Shown piece after piece: positions 37,181-48,130 of a stretch of DNA of 64,000 bases. Source of the stretch: Typhlomys cinereus (lineage: Eukaryota; Chordata; Mammalia; Rodentia; Platacanthomyidae); the NCBI GenBank assembly GCA_023101885.1, contig JALPQD010000115.1, forward strand, positions 627,953 to 691,952, written 5' to 3'. The notes beneath the pieces were generated by a model, which searched no databases, was not told the DNA's origin, and saw only the letters and a list, made by a program, of their open reading frames with translations. A program made the translations under genes and the position numbers. Within the stretch, counting starts at the first letter, position 1, and each line of letters starts with the position of its first letter.

Positions 37181-39041
37181 AATCAAGGGGTCTACAATTA
37201 AAAAATGGGCCCTGGAACTTAAAAGAAACTTTACTAGGGATGAAATTAAAATGTCTAACAAATATCTTAAAAAATGCTTCATTTCCTTAGCCATCAGGGA
37301 AATGCAAATCAAAACTTCCCTGAGATATCATCTCACCCCGGTCAGGATGGCAAAAATCCACAACACAAACAACAACAAATGCTGGAGAGGATGTGGAGAG
37401 AGAGGAACTCTCCTACATTGCTGGTGGGAATGCAGGCTCATACAGCCACTCTGGCGAGCCGTCTGGAGATTCTTAAAGAAATTAAAGATTGAAATGCCAT
37501 ATGACTCTGCGATTCCACTTTTGGGCATAACCCTCCATACAGGAGAGGTCACCTCAATAGCACAAGCACGACCATGTTCATAGCAGCACTGTTTACAATA
37601 GCAAAGACATGGAATCAACCCAAATGTCCAACAGTTGACGAGTGGATAAGGAAACAGTGGTACATCTATACAATGGAGTACTACTCAGCCATCAAAAATG
37701 ATGAATTACTGGAATTTGCCGGGAAATGGATGTCATTAGAAACAATTATATTAAGTGAAGTATCCCAGACCCAGAAAATTAAGCACCGTATGTACTCCCT
37801 AATAGGTGGCTCCTAATACCAAACCCACCCAGCCCATCTTGAGACACTCATAGGTAAATCTATGTATTACCTACAGTAATTGCAAGGATTATGAACAGGA
37901 GGGATGGGGTTGGAGGGCCACACCAGACACAAGGAGAGAAGTGACCATGTTACAGTAGAGAAAATAGGCCTCCATCAAGGACTGCAAGTAAGTAACCTGA
38001 CACCTGGTTAAGTTCACAGACGTTCGTTCCTGATCATTTACAACTAAGGGTGTATGAACTCACCAGAAGGGGAGGGCATATAGTCCAGCAGATTAAAAAG
38101 TAACCATTTTGCAAAAGGGTGATTGACCCCTCCCATTGCCTAACGCCATATGACCCTGCGATTCCAATTTTGGGTATAAGTATTACATCTACCCTTGAAT
38201 GTGCTCTTATAATAGGACTCCAGTTTAACAGCTTTCTGTCTCTGGCCAGGGGGTGACATACAATGCCCCATCACAATGGAGTGAAGGGTATTACAGGAGC
38301 AACAAAACTGCAAAAGAAAATCAACAAACCACAATCCAGAACTTCAGAGACTCTATATCAACCACCTAGAACTAGGCCAGACTAATCTCTCCCCATCCTG
38401 AAGCTCAGGGACATTTGTGGAAGAGGGGGCGGTAAGAGTGTAAGAGCAAAAGGATGGGAGGAGCAATGATTTGCAAGATACTCCACACAAGTTAGGGCCC
38501 AAGCAATCATAATTGGACATTGTATGCCCGGCGCAATGTCCAACACACGATTGACCTCACAAAGTCTAGCATCTGCTAAAAGCACCAAGATCCTTGGAGG
38601 CAAGGGATTGACAGCCACAGTAGTGTTCCTATGCTTAAGGGGAACACAGGAAGGGGTTCAGAGAAATGCCACTGGGTCCTTGTACGTCATCAGAGAGGAG
38701 GGCCCAGAGGAGAGTCAGGCATGCACAAGAAAGGACTCTGGGAATCGGGGCGGGAGGTACGGGGGGATGGGGCGGGAGGGGTGAGGGGAGGGGGAGCAGA
38801 GGGTTCGGGGGGGGGAAGAGGAGGGAGGGAGGGAACTGGTGTACCTATTAAGTTTGTATGAGCTGAAATAATAATAAAAAATATATTATATAAAAAAAAA
38901 CTTGGTGTCATGTTGAACATGCCCCTGATATTAAAAAGACAGTAATCTCATATAGAAATGACTGTCTCCATCAGAAATATCTGGGAGGGTCATATTTTTA
39001 TTTTAACGTTTACATATAAATAAAAAAAATCAAGGGGTCTA
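37181..39041 (+). mobile_element. 5'-truncated L1 with probable 3' transduction
   Basis: The 14-bp duplication aatcaaggggtcta is at 37181-37194 and 39028-39041. The L1 begins at 37195 within ORF2 ('[20 protein letters not shown]') and runs through '[17 protein letters not shown]', '[20 protein letters not shown]' and 'YYSAIKNDELLEFAGKWM' to the ORF2 stop at 37814-37816. A frameshift lies near 37545. The 3'-UTR has the polypurine tract at 38745-38840 and the normal L1 end with A-run at 38900. A further 125 bp of non-L1 sequence ending 'aaataaaaaaaa' lies before the second duplication copy. That position is what a read-through 3' transduction gives. Confidence 0.88.
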
Positions 39042-39198
39042 ATATTGATAGTAAAAGAAACAAAGGAAAAAAGAAAAACAGACATGAAAATGCCATACCT
39101 ACCATTCATCAAAAAGTAAGAAATCGTTTTTTTAAGAAGTAAGAAATTTTGGGAAAATTCACTGTGCTAGTTAAATATACAGGTGTCAACTTGAAAAC
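39042..39198. other. 157-bp spacer between two L1 copies
   Basis: AT-rich sequence separating two same-orientation L1 insertions. Nothing else recognised. Confidence 0.6.
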
Positions 39199-40918
39199 AG
39201 AAGACTGAGTTCTGGTCTATCATCCAGAGTGCACAAAGAACTTAGAAAATTAAACACCAAGGAAACAAATGGCCCAATTGAAAAATGGGCCTTGGAACTC
39301 AAAAGAAACTTTACCAGGGATAAAATTGAAATGTCTAACAAATATCTTAAAAAGTGCTCTGCATCCTTAGCTATCAGGGAAATGCAAGTCAAAACCTCCC
39401 TGAGATATCATCTCACCCCGGTCAGCATGGCAAAAATCAACAATGCAAACAATACCAAATGCTGGAGAGGATGTGGCAAGAAGGGAACTCTCCTACATTG
39501 CTGGTGGGAATGCAGGTGTATACAACCACTCTGGACGAGCAATCTGGCAATTCTTTAAAAAGTTAAAGATTGAAATGCCATCTGACCCTGCTATCCCACT
39601 TTTGAGAATAACCCTCCATACAGCAAAAATTCACCTCAATGGCACAAGCACGGCAATGTTCATAGCAACTCTGTTTACAATAGCAAAGTCATGGAATCAA
39701 TTCAGGAGTTGATGAGTGGATAAGGAAAATGTATATTTATACAATGGAATACTACTCAGCCACCAAAAAAGATGAATTAATGAACTTTGCTGGGAAATGG
39801 ATGGAATTAGATAAAATTATATTGAGTGAAGTATCCCAGACACAGAAAATTAAACGCTATATGTACTCCCTAATAGGTGGATCCTAGTACCAAAACCACG
39901 TAGTGACATATTCAAAGAAATCTATGTAATATCTACAGTAATTGAAAAGATTATAAACAGGACGGAAGGGGAAGGAAGGCCCTGCCATAAACAAGGAGAG
40001 AGAGGATCATGCAACAGCAGAGAAAACAGGCCACCATCAAGTACTGCAAGGAAGTAGTGAGACATCTCCTTGAGCTCACAGACTTTCCTTCCTGGTCACT
40101 TGCAACTGATGGGGTTTGAGCTCACCAGTCAGGAAGGGCATAGAGACTAGCAGATAGATGATAACCATCCTGCAAATGAGAGACTGACCACCCCTCACTG
40201 CAGTCTCCTACTCTTATTCCATCTACCTTTGAATCTACTCTTATAGTAAGACTCTATTTTAATAGCCTTTTATCTCTGACTAGGAGGTGTCATCCAATAT
40301 CCATCAGGATGGAGCCAAGGGTGGTGCAAAAACATCAAAACTGAAAAAAAAAAACCATAATTCACAACATCAGAGACCCTACATTAATCATCAGGAATCA
40401 GGCCAGCCTAATCACTCCCCATCCTAAAACTCAGGGAAATTTGCAGAAGAGGGGGCGGTAAGATTGTAAGAGCACAAGGATGGAGAAGAGCAACGATATG
40501 CAAGATATTCCACACAAATTAGGGCCGAAGTAACCATAATAGGACTTTGCATGACTCCCCAAAATCTCGCATGGATCACAGACATTAGGTTCCTTAGAGG
40601 CAAGGAATTAACAACCACAATAGTGTTCCTATACTAAAGGGGAACACAAGAAAGGGCTCTAGGCAATGCTACTGAGTCCTCACACCTCATCAGAGAGAAG
40701 GACCCAGAGGGAAGTTTGACATGCACACTAAAGGATGCTCCAGGGATGGGGGAAGGGGTCATTGGGAGAAAGGGAGGGGGGAAAGTAAGGGAAAAGAGGG
40801 AGGGAGCAAGGAGATCAGGGGAGGAGTGGAGGGAGGGAGGGGACTGGGGCACCTATTAAGTTTGTATGAGTGGGAAAAATAAATAAAAGAAATAAAAGAA
40901 AAGAAGGTTGAGCTCTGG
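39199..40918 (+). mobile_element. 5'-truncated L1 (ORF2 end and 3'-UTR)
   Basis: The imperfect 17-bp duplication agaagRYtgagYtctgg (14/17) is at 39199-39215 and 40902-40918. ORF2 blocks in order are 'RKLNTKETNGPIEKWALELK', '[19 protein letters not shown]', '[11 protein letters not shown]' and 'MFIATLFTIAKSWNQ'. Frameshifts lie near 39535 and after 39700, and part of the 'NQPKCPT' region is lost. The 3'-UTR with polypurine tract (40741-40853) and terminal 'aagtttgtatgag' box is complete. The diverged duplication suggests it is older than its left neighbour. Confidence 0.92.
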
Positions 40919-41535
40919 GACATCTGTGAAGACTTGGCAGTCAAGGCAAGCCCTAAGCCAAGCCTACAGGAGATCATCTAACTCACGTGGGAGAGCCCAG
41001 CCTAGGATGGACGGACATTTCCTGTCAGGAGGATAAATGGAAGGAGCTGGTTTCATAGTTTGACATTCTTCAGCAAGAAGACTCACTGTCTGGCAAGTAA
41101 GGTTTGCTCCTTGCTCAGCAGTCCCTGTGAGTATGTTGTAGCCAGTTCTCCTCACTCCTGGTGTTGGTATGAACTCCTCTGCCACTCTAAGGCCTGGAAT
41201 CATTGAAGGAGAGGAGGTGATGACAAGTGATGTGCCACACATTACCTTCTGGACACAACAAAGTTTTGATATTCAAGGCTTCATGGCAGATGTGTAGACT
41301 TACACAAGAATTGCATGGGATCTGTCTCCCATCTCACCATGAAAGTAGGAAGATCTAAAGAAGATCTACACCTCCCTGAAAGACTGATGAGGACTAAAGC
41401 TGATGGGGATGAAGAGGAGGAGCTTTCTTCAGTGGTGTACCCACTGATCTAGGATGCTGCTGGAGGCATAAAGCATGTCACACATATGTCATCAAAGACA
41501 GACTAGATAAAACATGGTGGGCCGCACAACTGAAA
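40919..41535. other. unannotated sequence
   Basis: A 92-codon minus ORF (40964-41242) is unrecognised. The region leads into the unnamed 3'-end repeat and could be its body. Confidence 0.35.
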
Positions 41536-41665
41536 ATAGGAGGAATCTGGCAGGGGAGTTGAACAATTGTAAAGGGAAAAGGAGGGATGGAACTTAGCCT
41601 AAACTGAAAATATTATGAATTCACTGTATTTATGTATGCAACATTAAAAAGATAAATGAAAGAAT
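41536..41665 (+). repeat. unnamed non-LTR-like 3' end, copy 2
   Basis: 'aggagggatggaacttagcc', then 'attatgaattcactgtattt', 'atgtatgcaacattaaaaag' and an A-rich end. It parallels the block at 23985-24125. Confidence 0.45.
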
Positions 41666-42089
41666 GGAGGGAAAAAAGCTGTCATCAAGAATCACAAGAA
41701 AGAATAAAACTCTCTTTTCCTCTAAGCTGTTTGGTTGTGAATTTGTCAGAGTGACTACAACATTCATGTACATAATTTGACAACAACATTTTCAAAACAG
41801 CAACATTTCATTCCCACCACTTTGACAATCTTAGCAGACATATTTGCTGCAGAAGATTATCATCCTTAGTTTCTCCAGAGTCCTGTGGTATTCCTATAGA
41901 TTCTTTACATCCTGTCTACACCTATGTAAACAGATCCTGGATTCATCTCTCCTTTACGGGGTTGCCCAACAAGGTCTTCCTGAAACTCCACAATGCTGAT
42001 CTTTACCAACAGGGGTCTTATATCCATCTGTGTTTCAGCAGATGGCTGAACCCACCATAGAGAGTTGACATGTGGGAAATACATGAATA

Positions 42090-42090
<1 letters not shown>

Positions 42091-42127
<37 letters not shown>

Positions 42128-42143
42128 CACACACACACACACA
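42091..42143. repeat. (CA)n microsatellite
   Basis: Near-perfect CA run with one ATG interruption. The Cys/Val ORFs across it on the minus strand are artefacts. Confidence 0.95.
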
Positions 42144-42393
42144 GAGCAGATGGAATCTAAGCAAATGGTTGAGGAGAGTGGGAGCATGAGAGGGTTGGTT
42201 CCTTTATCACAGAACTGCATTTTGTGCAATAATCTAAGATACTCCATACTCCATCTCCAATCAGAGGAAGTTGGGAATAGTATAGCCAGACATATATCTT
42301 TGAACTCTTTAAGATGAAATTTGACCCGTAAAAGACATGTAAATAATCCAAGTGTTTTGATTATGAGTCAAAGCTTTGAAATTAGAAAACCCC

Positions 42394-42497
42394 GTGCTCG
42401 CTTCGGCAGCATATATACTAAAATTGGCACAATACAGAGAAGATTAGCATGGCCCCTGCACAAGGATGACACGCAAATTCGTGAAGCGTTCCATATT
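42394..42497 (+). ncRNA. RNU6: U6 snRNA retrocopy (pseudogene)
   Basis: Copy of the U6 spliceosomal RNA. It starts GTGCTCGCTTCGGCAGCA and includes 'agagaagattagcatggccc', 'ggatgacacgcaaattcg' and 'gaagcgttccatatt', about 104 nt. It differs from the usual mammalian sequence at four or so positions (for example cat for cac, cacaat for aacgat, and gca for gcg in the 'cctgcgc' block). The 3' T-run is replaced by an A-rich tail at 42498-42509. The 14-bp duplication aattagaaaacccc lies at 42380-42393 and 42514-42527. No U6-type TATA or PSE is visible upstream, so it is an L1-mobilised copy and probably not transcribed. Confidence 0.95.
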
Positions 42498-42569
42498 AAA
42501 AAAAAAAGAAAGTAATTAGAAAACCCCACTGAATCCTTAGTCTGAATTTCTAACTTTATAGCTTTAAAA

Positions 42570-42705
42570 AAGACATTTAAGCTTTTGTAGCCTTGGTCTT
42601 CTTGTCTATACAATAGGAATGAGAGTGTTATCGCTTTGCTTTAATGAGATTATGTCTGCAAAGTGCTTTGAAGAAGGCTGGACACTGAGACTGAGTTCAG
42701 CAAAG
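42570..42705 (+). repeat. MIR SINE fragment
   Basis: 'tagccttggtcttcttgtct', 'atacaataggaatgagagt' and 'gattatgtctgcaaagtgct' follow the MIR core order, strongly decayed. The nearby 65-codon ORF (42619-42816) is not supported as a gene. Confidence 0.55.
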
Positions 42706-42990
42706 AAGAGCTTTCCAGATGTGTTTTTCTCCAAAGAGTTACATTTTTCCCTGAAGACATACAGCAATAAAAGCCAAGCCACCATGAACGTTCAAGCGAA
42801 TATATACTCTGGGTAATCTTTCTCATTCATTCTATGATACATACCTGATGCTCAAAATATTCCAGTCCTTCACACAAGTGGCTATAAGTGTTCAATCAGT
42901 AATCATAGGTTAAACATTTCTACTCTCGATTCCTTCTTATGTCAGGCATACTTTTGCTTCAGGACTTTGGCACATACTATTGTACCTGTT

Positions 42991-43931
42991 TCAATCTTCC
43001 TTTTTTTTTAGGTCACCATCAAATATTGCAAGAAAGTAGTGAGGCATCTGGTTAAACTAACTCACTTTTCTTCCTGGTCACTTGCAACTGAGGGGATTTG
43101 ATCTCACCAGTCAGGGAGGGTATAGAGTCTGGCAGATAGATGGTAACCATCCTGCAAATGGGAGACTGACCCCCCTCACTGCGGTCTCCTACTCCTATTC
43201 CATCTACCTTTGAGTCTATTCTTATAATAAGACTCTATTTTAACAGCCTTTTATCTTTGGTTAGGAGGTGACCTTCAATCAGGATGGAGCCAAGGGCGGT
43301 GCAGGAACAGCAAAACTGAAAACAACAACAAACCATAATTCAGAACATCAAATACCCTACATTATTCACCTAGAACCAGACCAGCCAAATCTCTCCCCAT
43401 CCTAAAGCTCAGGGAAATTTGCAGAAGAGGGGGAGACAAGATTGTAAGAGCCTAAAGATGGGGAGGACCAACAATGTGCAAGATACTCCACACAAGTTAG
43501 GGCCACAGTAGCCATAACTGGACTTTGCATGACCTGTGCAATGACTGACATGTCAACAATATCTCAAAATCTAGCATGTATCACAGGCACTAGCATCCTT
43601 AGAGGTAAGGGATTAACAGTCATAAGAGTGTTCCCATACTAAAGGGGAACCAAAGAAATGCTCTGGGCAATGCCAATGAGTCCTTACACGTCACTAGAAT
43701 GGGGGACTCAGAGGGAAGTTTGACATTCACGCAAAGGATGCTCCAGGGAATGGGAGGGGGAAAGAGGGGGGTACTGGGAGAAAGGAAAGGAGGGGGTGAT
43801 AGGAAGAGGAAAAGGGGGGAGGGTGCAAAGGGGACTGGGGAGGGGTAAAGGGAGAGAGGGGACCGGGATACCTATTAAGCTTGTATGATTGGGAAAAAAT
43901 AAATGAATATAATAAAAAAATCAATCTTCCT
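42991..43931 (+). mobile_element. severely 5'-truncated L1 (3'-UTR only)
   Basis: The 11-bp duplication tcaatcttcct is at 42991-43001 and 43921-43931. After eight extra T residues and an A (43002-43010), L1 3'-UTR sequence starts (gtcaccatcaaatattgcaa). It runs through 'ccccatcctaaagctcaggg', the polypurine tract (43745-43866) and the terminal 'aagcttgtatgattgggaaa' with an AATAAA-rich tail. No ORF2 remains. Confidence 0.9.
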
Positions 43932-44082
43932 CCTTTATCGGAGATTCACGTTACCTTGATTGACATCATTTCAGAGCACTATACAAATGTAACTTGTTCA
44001 CACAGGTCTGCCCCTGAACTGGTTTTAGTTTTTCTTTATGACCTTTATCCCTTTTGGTATAGACATACCTCTTGAGATCTAT

Positions 44083-44339
44083 GTTTCCTTTCTTCCTCCC
44101 TTCTTCCTTCTCCTTTTTCCTTCCTCCCTCCCTTCTTTCCTTTCTCCTTCTCTCCCTTCTTTTCTTCCTTTTTGTCTCCCTCCCTCCATCCTTTCCTTCC
44201 TCTCTCCTTTCCTCCCTTCTTCTCTTCTTTCCTCGCTCCTTCCATCTTTTCTCCCTCCCTGCTTCCCTTCTTGCCTCGCTCCCTCCCTCCTTATTTTCTT
44301 CCTTCCTTCCTCCCTCCCTCCCTCCCTTTCTTCTTTCTT
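44083..44339. repeat. polypyrimidine tract, expanded tail of an antisense B1
   Basis: About 255 bp of CTTC and CCCT words directly abutting a reversed B1 fragment, in the position of the B1 A-tail. Overlapping ORFs on both strands (up to 111 codons) are composition artefacts. Confidence 0.9.
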
Positions 44340-44436
44340 CAAGATAGGGTCACACTGTGTATGGAAAGTCTGAGAAATGTAGCTGCTTAGGCTTCCCAAG
44401 TGCTGGGGTTTCAGTCACACACTGACAGGACTGCAT
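44340..44436 (-). mobile_element. B1 SINE fragment (7SL-derived)
   Basis: Plus strand 'aagatagggtcacactgtgt' and 'ggcttcccaagtgctggggt', then 'cagtcacacactgacagg', are reverse B1 landmarks. The middle is shortened. Confidence 0.75.
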
Positions 44437-45284
44437 GCATGTGTCGTCTTTAATGAAAAGTAAGGCCCTTGGGTGCTGGATCATGCAGAACTTGCTATGA
44501 CCTGCCTGTGCAAGGAACAGCACCTGAATGCAAGGGGCACCGAGTAAGTGAATGAATGAGTTGGCAGTGTGGGATGTCAGGTCCTAGTTTCACTTTACAA
44601 GCTACTTATTTGTTATTGCCTATTTTTTCCTTCCCACCTACAATATCCTAACTCAGTATTTCCCAGCTGCACTGATCTTCAACTCCCAGTACATGTTCCA
44701 ACATCCCATAGAAAGACTTATTCAAATGATACAATTTACATCAGTGCATTGTTTCTCTGACATCTCTTGGGACAGATTCTGATTAATGAGGAATAATTGA
44801 ATAAGAGGAGCTTTTCAACTGATTGCCAAAGCTTCAGAAAGATGAAAGAGCGGGGAAGGCCATGCCTGTTAAATCTCTTCCTAATCCTTTTTCCTAATTC
44901 CTTTAGGAAATAAGAATAAGAACAGGGGCTCATGAACTCACCTGGTGCTTGCAGCTGTGCTTCCCTTGACAGCCTTCTACAACCACAACAGGTTAAAAAG
45001 AACTAGCTGTGTTAATTTCATCTGGCAGGCAAGTCCTAGGGAGATCGCGCTGATGCATGGACCATTCAGACCATCAACCGCCCAGCCTTCAGATGAATAC
45101 ATTTGCTTTCTCCTGAGGTAGGAAAAGAGTGTTTGTCATAAAAAAGAGAAGCATAATTCTGTTTCTGATCCTGCAGAACCAAATTGTTCACATCTTAGGA
45201 ATTACCCCATCTTCATGCATCGAGAGGAGAGAGGCATTTGTGCATTTATCAAGAGCAGGGTCAATGGGTAGAAATTGGCTTAGA
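44437..45284. other. unannotated sequence
   Basis: No exon or repeat recognised; small ORFs of 60-65 codons only. Confidence 0.35.
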
Positions 45285-45332
45285 ATCAGAAGGCCAGGAT
45301 TCAAATTCTGTTGCCATGTCTGATAAACTCTT
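45285..45332 (+). repeat. MIR-like fragment
   Basis: 'agaatcagaaggccaggatt' and 'caaattctgttgccatgtc' match the 5' half of MIR. Short and uncertain. Confidence 0.4.
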
Positions 45333-45534
45333 CCTTTTTTTTTTTTAAATGGGTCTGAACTCAGATGATTTTTTTTTGAAAAATGGGGACCAGACTTGGT
45401 CAACTGACTGTCTAAAGGTATTCTAGGACAAAATGACTTCCCCCAGGGGAAGGAACCTTTCTTAGCTGCTATATGAGCTTCATACACTTAGTGAAGTATA
45501 GCCTAGCCATCCTGCTCAGGTGTTGTAGTCTTAG

Positions 45535-45985
45535 AAGCAGCGGCTGGCAGGGTCTAAGTGCCATAACACTGAATTCCCTTGCTAAAGATAGCATCACATG
45601 GTGGTGCTCCCAAACATGGTAGTCTAACAGAAATGTATCACTTCTCAGCTTTGGAATCTGAAAGTCAAGCCTGAGGCAGTGGAAGGGCTGGTTCCTGCTG
45701 AAAATCGAATTAAGCCTGACTAGGCCTTCTACTAGTTCCTAGTGGCTTGCTCTGGAGCCTTCCCTAGGCTTGTCACAGCTCCATCCTATTCTGAGCCTTC
45801 ATAGTCACTGTGCCCACGTCCAGTCCAAACTTCTTAGGAGGAACAGGGCCAGAGATGTGGATCTTATCTTAGATAGGATCTTGAGAACAGCTCATTTTCA
45901 AATAAGGTCATGCATTGTGTGCACTTGAGGGGGAGGACTCCAAAGTGTGATTTTTATGGAAGGCACAATTCAACCTGTAGCACCG
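45535..45985 (-). mobile_element. MLT1-like LTR, antisense
   Basis: The minus strand reads 'acaggttgaattgtgccttc', 'atgaccttatttgaaaatga', 'aggaaccagcccttccactg' and 'gattccaaagctgagaagtg'. This is the MLT1 order, strongly decayed. The 3' terminal part is unclear. Confidence 0.55.
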
Positions 45986-46206
45986 GTATTCCAGAACCCT
46001 CTTCTGACACATCACCTGGATGATAAGACTCTGCTTCCAGGTTAATACACATATTCTTTGGACTGTGTTCTCTTCCCTCTACTATACTGCAAGATACTTC
46101 TGTGTCCCCTTTTCTTGAGTTCCCAGACAACAGTGAAGAGAGCTGGGAGTTGCCTGACCCAGAGAGGTGGGCACTGTATCAGCCACGGTGATTGTAAAAA
46201 TGAAAC

Positions 46207-46295
46207 TAAGCCTGGATCTGCAACTTAGTAGTAGAGCAATTACTTAGCTTTCACAAGGTTGTGGTTTTGATACCCAGCACTACACTCCCCCCCAA
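46207..46295 (+). mobile_element. ID-like SINE
   Basis: 'agcctggatctgcaacttag', 'tagtagagcaattacttagc' and 'gttttgatacccagcac' follow the ID tRNA-Ala-type pattern including box B. A short C/A tail follows. Confidence 0.65.
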
Positions 46296-46332
46296 AATTA
46301 CTAAATTGCAATTGTGTTTATTTTATTCTTGT

Positions 46333-46526
46333 TGTCTTAGTTTGAATGTCAGTTGCTCCCTCATAAGTTCATGTGTTTGATCACTTGGTGCCCAGTAAGT
46401 TGTGCTGTGTGGGAAGGTTATAGAGCCTTCAAGAGGTGGAGCCTTACTGCAAGCTCAAGACCTCAAGCTCATTTCTGAGGATGGGCCTCCAGATTGGATA
46501 ATTCACCCTGCTTCCTGTGCCTTCTT

Positions 46527-46580
<54 letters not shown>

Positions 46581-46802
46581 CTAGTGATTGCTGAAACATG
46601 AGGCAGCCTCCGGCTTCTGTTGCTATGCCCTGGGGCTAGGTGTTCCCCATCATGATGGATTCTGTTCTAGCTGGAGCCTTAAGCCAAAATAATAAGTCTT
46701 TTCTTCCTTGAGTTGCTTGGTCCAAAGTGTTTTATCACAGTAATGAAGAGGAACCGGAACAGAGTTTGGTACCAGAGAATCAAGGTGTTGCTGTGAGACT
46801 GG
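46333..46802 (+). mobile_element. MaLR 5' LTR with start of internal region
   Basis: LTR starts TGTCTTAGTTTGAATG and passes 'aagaggtggagccttactgc', 'gccttcttgctctc' and 'gccttaagccaaaataataa'. It ends 'gaagaggaaccggaaca' at about 46761. The primer-binding region 'gagtttggtaccagagaatc' and 'aaggtgttgctgtgagac' follow at once, as in MaLR elements. The (TC)n at 46527-46576 replaces the short CTCTCTC normally found at this point. Confidence 0.75.
46527..46576. repeat. (TC)n microsatellite within a MaLR LTR
   Basis: About 24 perfect TC units. The LTR supplies a seed motif here. Confidence 0.95.
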
Positions 46803-47849
46803 CTCTCTGCAAACAAAGGCTCCCTTTATGTTAGCACTCAGTGCCCAGGGCAGATTTCTCCTGCTGCTCTGCAGCTGATAAGTCTCCTCTGGCCCCACCT
46901 TTTTGTGTCTCAGCCTGCTAGTGAGAACAGCAATCATCTGTCCCAGGATTCTCCTCAGTCTCTGTGAAAACGGAATGTTACCAAGTCCCATTCACAATTG
47001 AGCAAGTGTGCCCAGATAGGCTTGTTGAAAGAAATTACCCCAAACTTGCATGAAGGCCAAGAAAGTACAGCATGACCTTTCAAAGACACACTGGGAGAGA
47101 GTTTAACAAGCCCACCCACAGATTACTTAACGGTCTATGGAAATGTAGTTTTTATGGCTCCAACATTTATTATTAATTAAAGGTTCAGACTCTGTGAATT
47201 TACATGTCAACGTGTAGGCCTTGGGTCCAGTAGAAAAGATAACTTATGCAAACCATTAACCTAGCAATCTTATCCTGTTTCTTGCTTAAATGCATATAAA
47301 TGCTTAGTTCCTTAAAATATTATTTTAATCAAGTTTTCCATCTTAGTGGGTCTGCAATTAGTGTGTGGCCATCAGCTGAAATGCGTCAATCAGCAGTAAA
47401 AGGATATGGCTCAGGCTGCCTTCCAGCTCCCGGGATTTGCTTTCTGTTTCTTCTGGAACTGCTCAGTGTCCTGAAGGATGCCTGACGGGCACACTGATCT
47501 CTGAAAGATGTTTCTACTTCTTTCCCCTTCTTGCCTATCTGCATGAAAGCTTCCTGGCTCCAATTACTGTTTCATGGGTGTTTTTTTTTTTTTTTTTTTC
47601 TTTTCCCTCAGTCTGAGAAAAGAGCATGAAGGGAGGGAGAGGGAAACTTTTGCTCTTGCATGTGAAGCATTTGGAAGCTAACTGCTGAGCAGAAACTGCA
47701 GTGATGTCCTCCAGCAGCACTGTTTTCTAAACTAATGGTGCCTGAGCAGAGAGGGGTCATGGGATCTCGCTGACAGAAAATACAGAGATCACATTTTATT
47801 TACTTTTCCTTTCATGCATATTCAGGTTTGCATTGTGTGGTGACACCTT
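46803..47849. other. unannotated sequence
   Basis: A T-run of about 20 at 47581-47600 could be the tail of an antisense retroinsertion, but no body is recognised. The 113-codon minus ORF at 46650-46991 overlaps the LTR and is not credible. Confidence 0.35.
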
Positions 47850-48130
47850 TGTTTATGTGCATGTGTGTTCCTAAAGTTGATAATAGGAATAATTCTTAAT
47901 TACTCTTCCATCTCATCCCTTAAATTTTTGTCTCTCAGTCCCAGTGACAACGTTGGTCTCACTAGCTACCTTTCTGTGTGGGATTCCCAGTTTCTGCCTT
48001 CTAAGGCTGAAATTAAAAGTAGACTTTCATGTTCACCTGGCATTTTATGTTGGTTCTGGGAATCCAAACTCCCATTCTCTTGCTTGCATGTCAAACACTT
48101 TAACTGCTATGTCATCTCTTTAATCCTTGA
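47850..48130 (-). mobile_element. B4-like SINE, antisense, decayed
   Basis: Plus strand 'ggtctcactagctacctttc', 'ggttctgggaatccaaactc', 'ctcttgcttgcatgtcaaac' and 'ctgctatgtcatctctttaa' read as a reversed tRNA-headed SINE with the head at the right. Subfamily uncertain. Confidence 0.5.

Noticed and set aside
42394..42497. Functional U6 gene
   Set aside because: A-tail instead of a terminal T-run, flanking duplication, and no upstream TATA/PSE.
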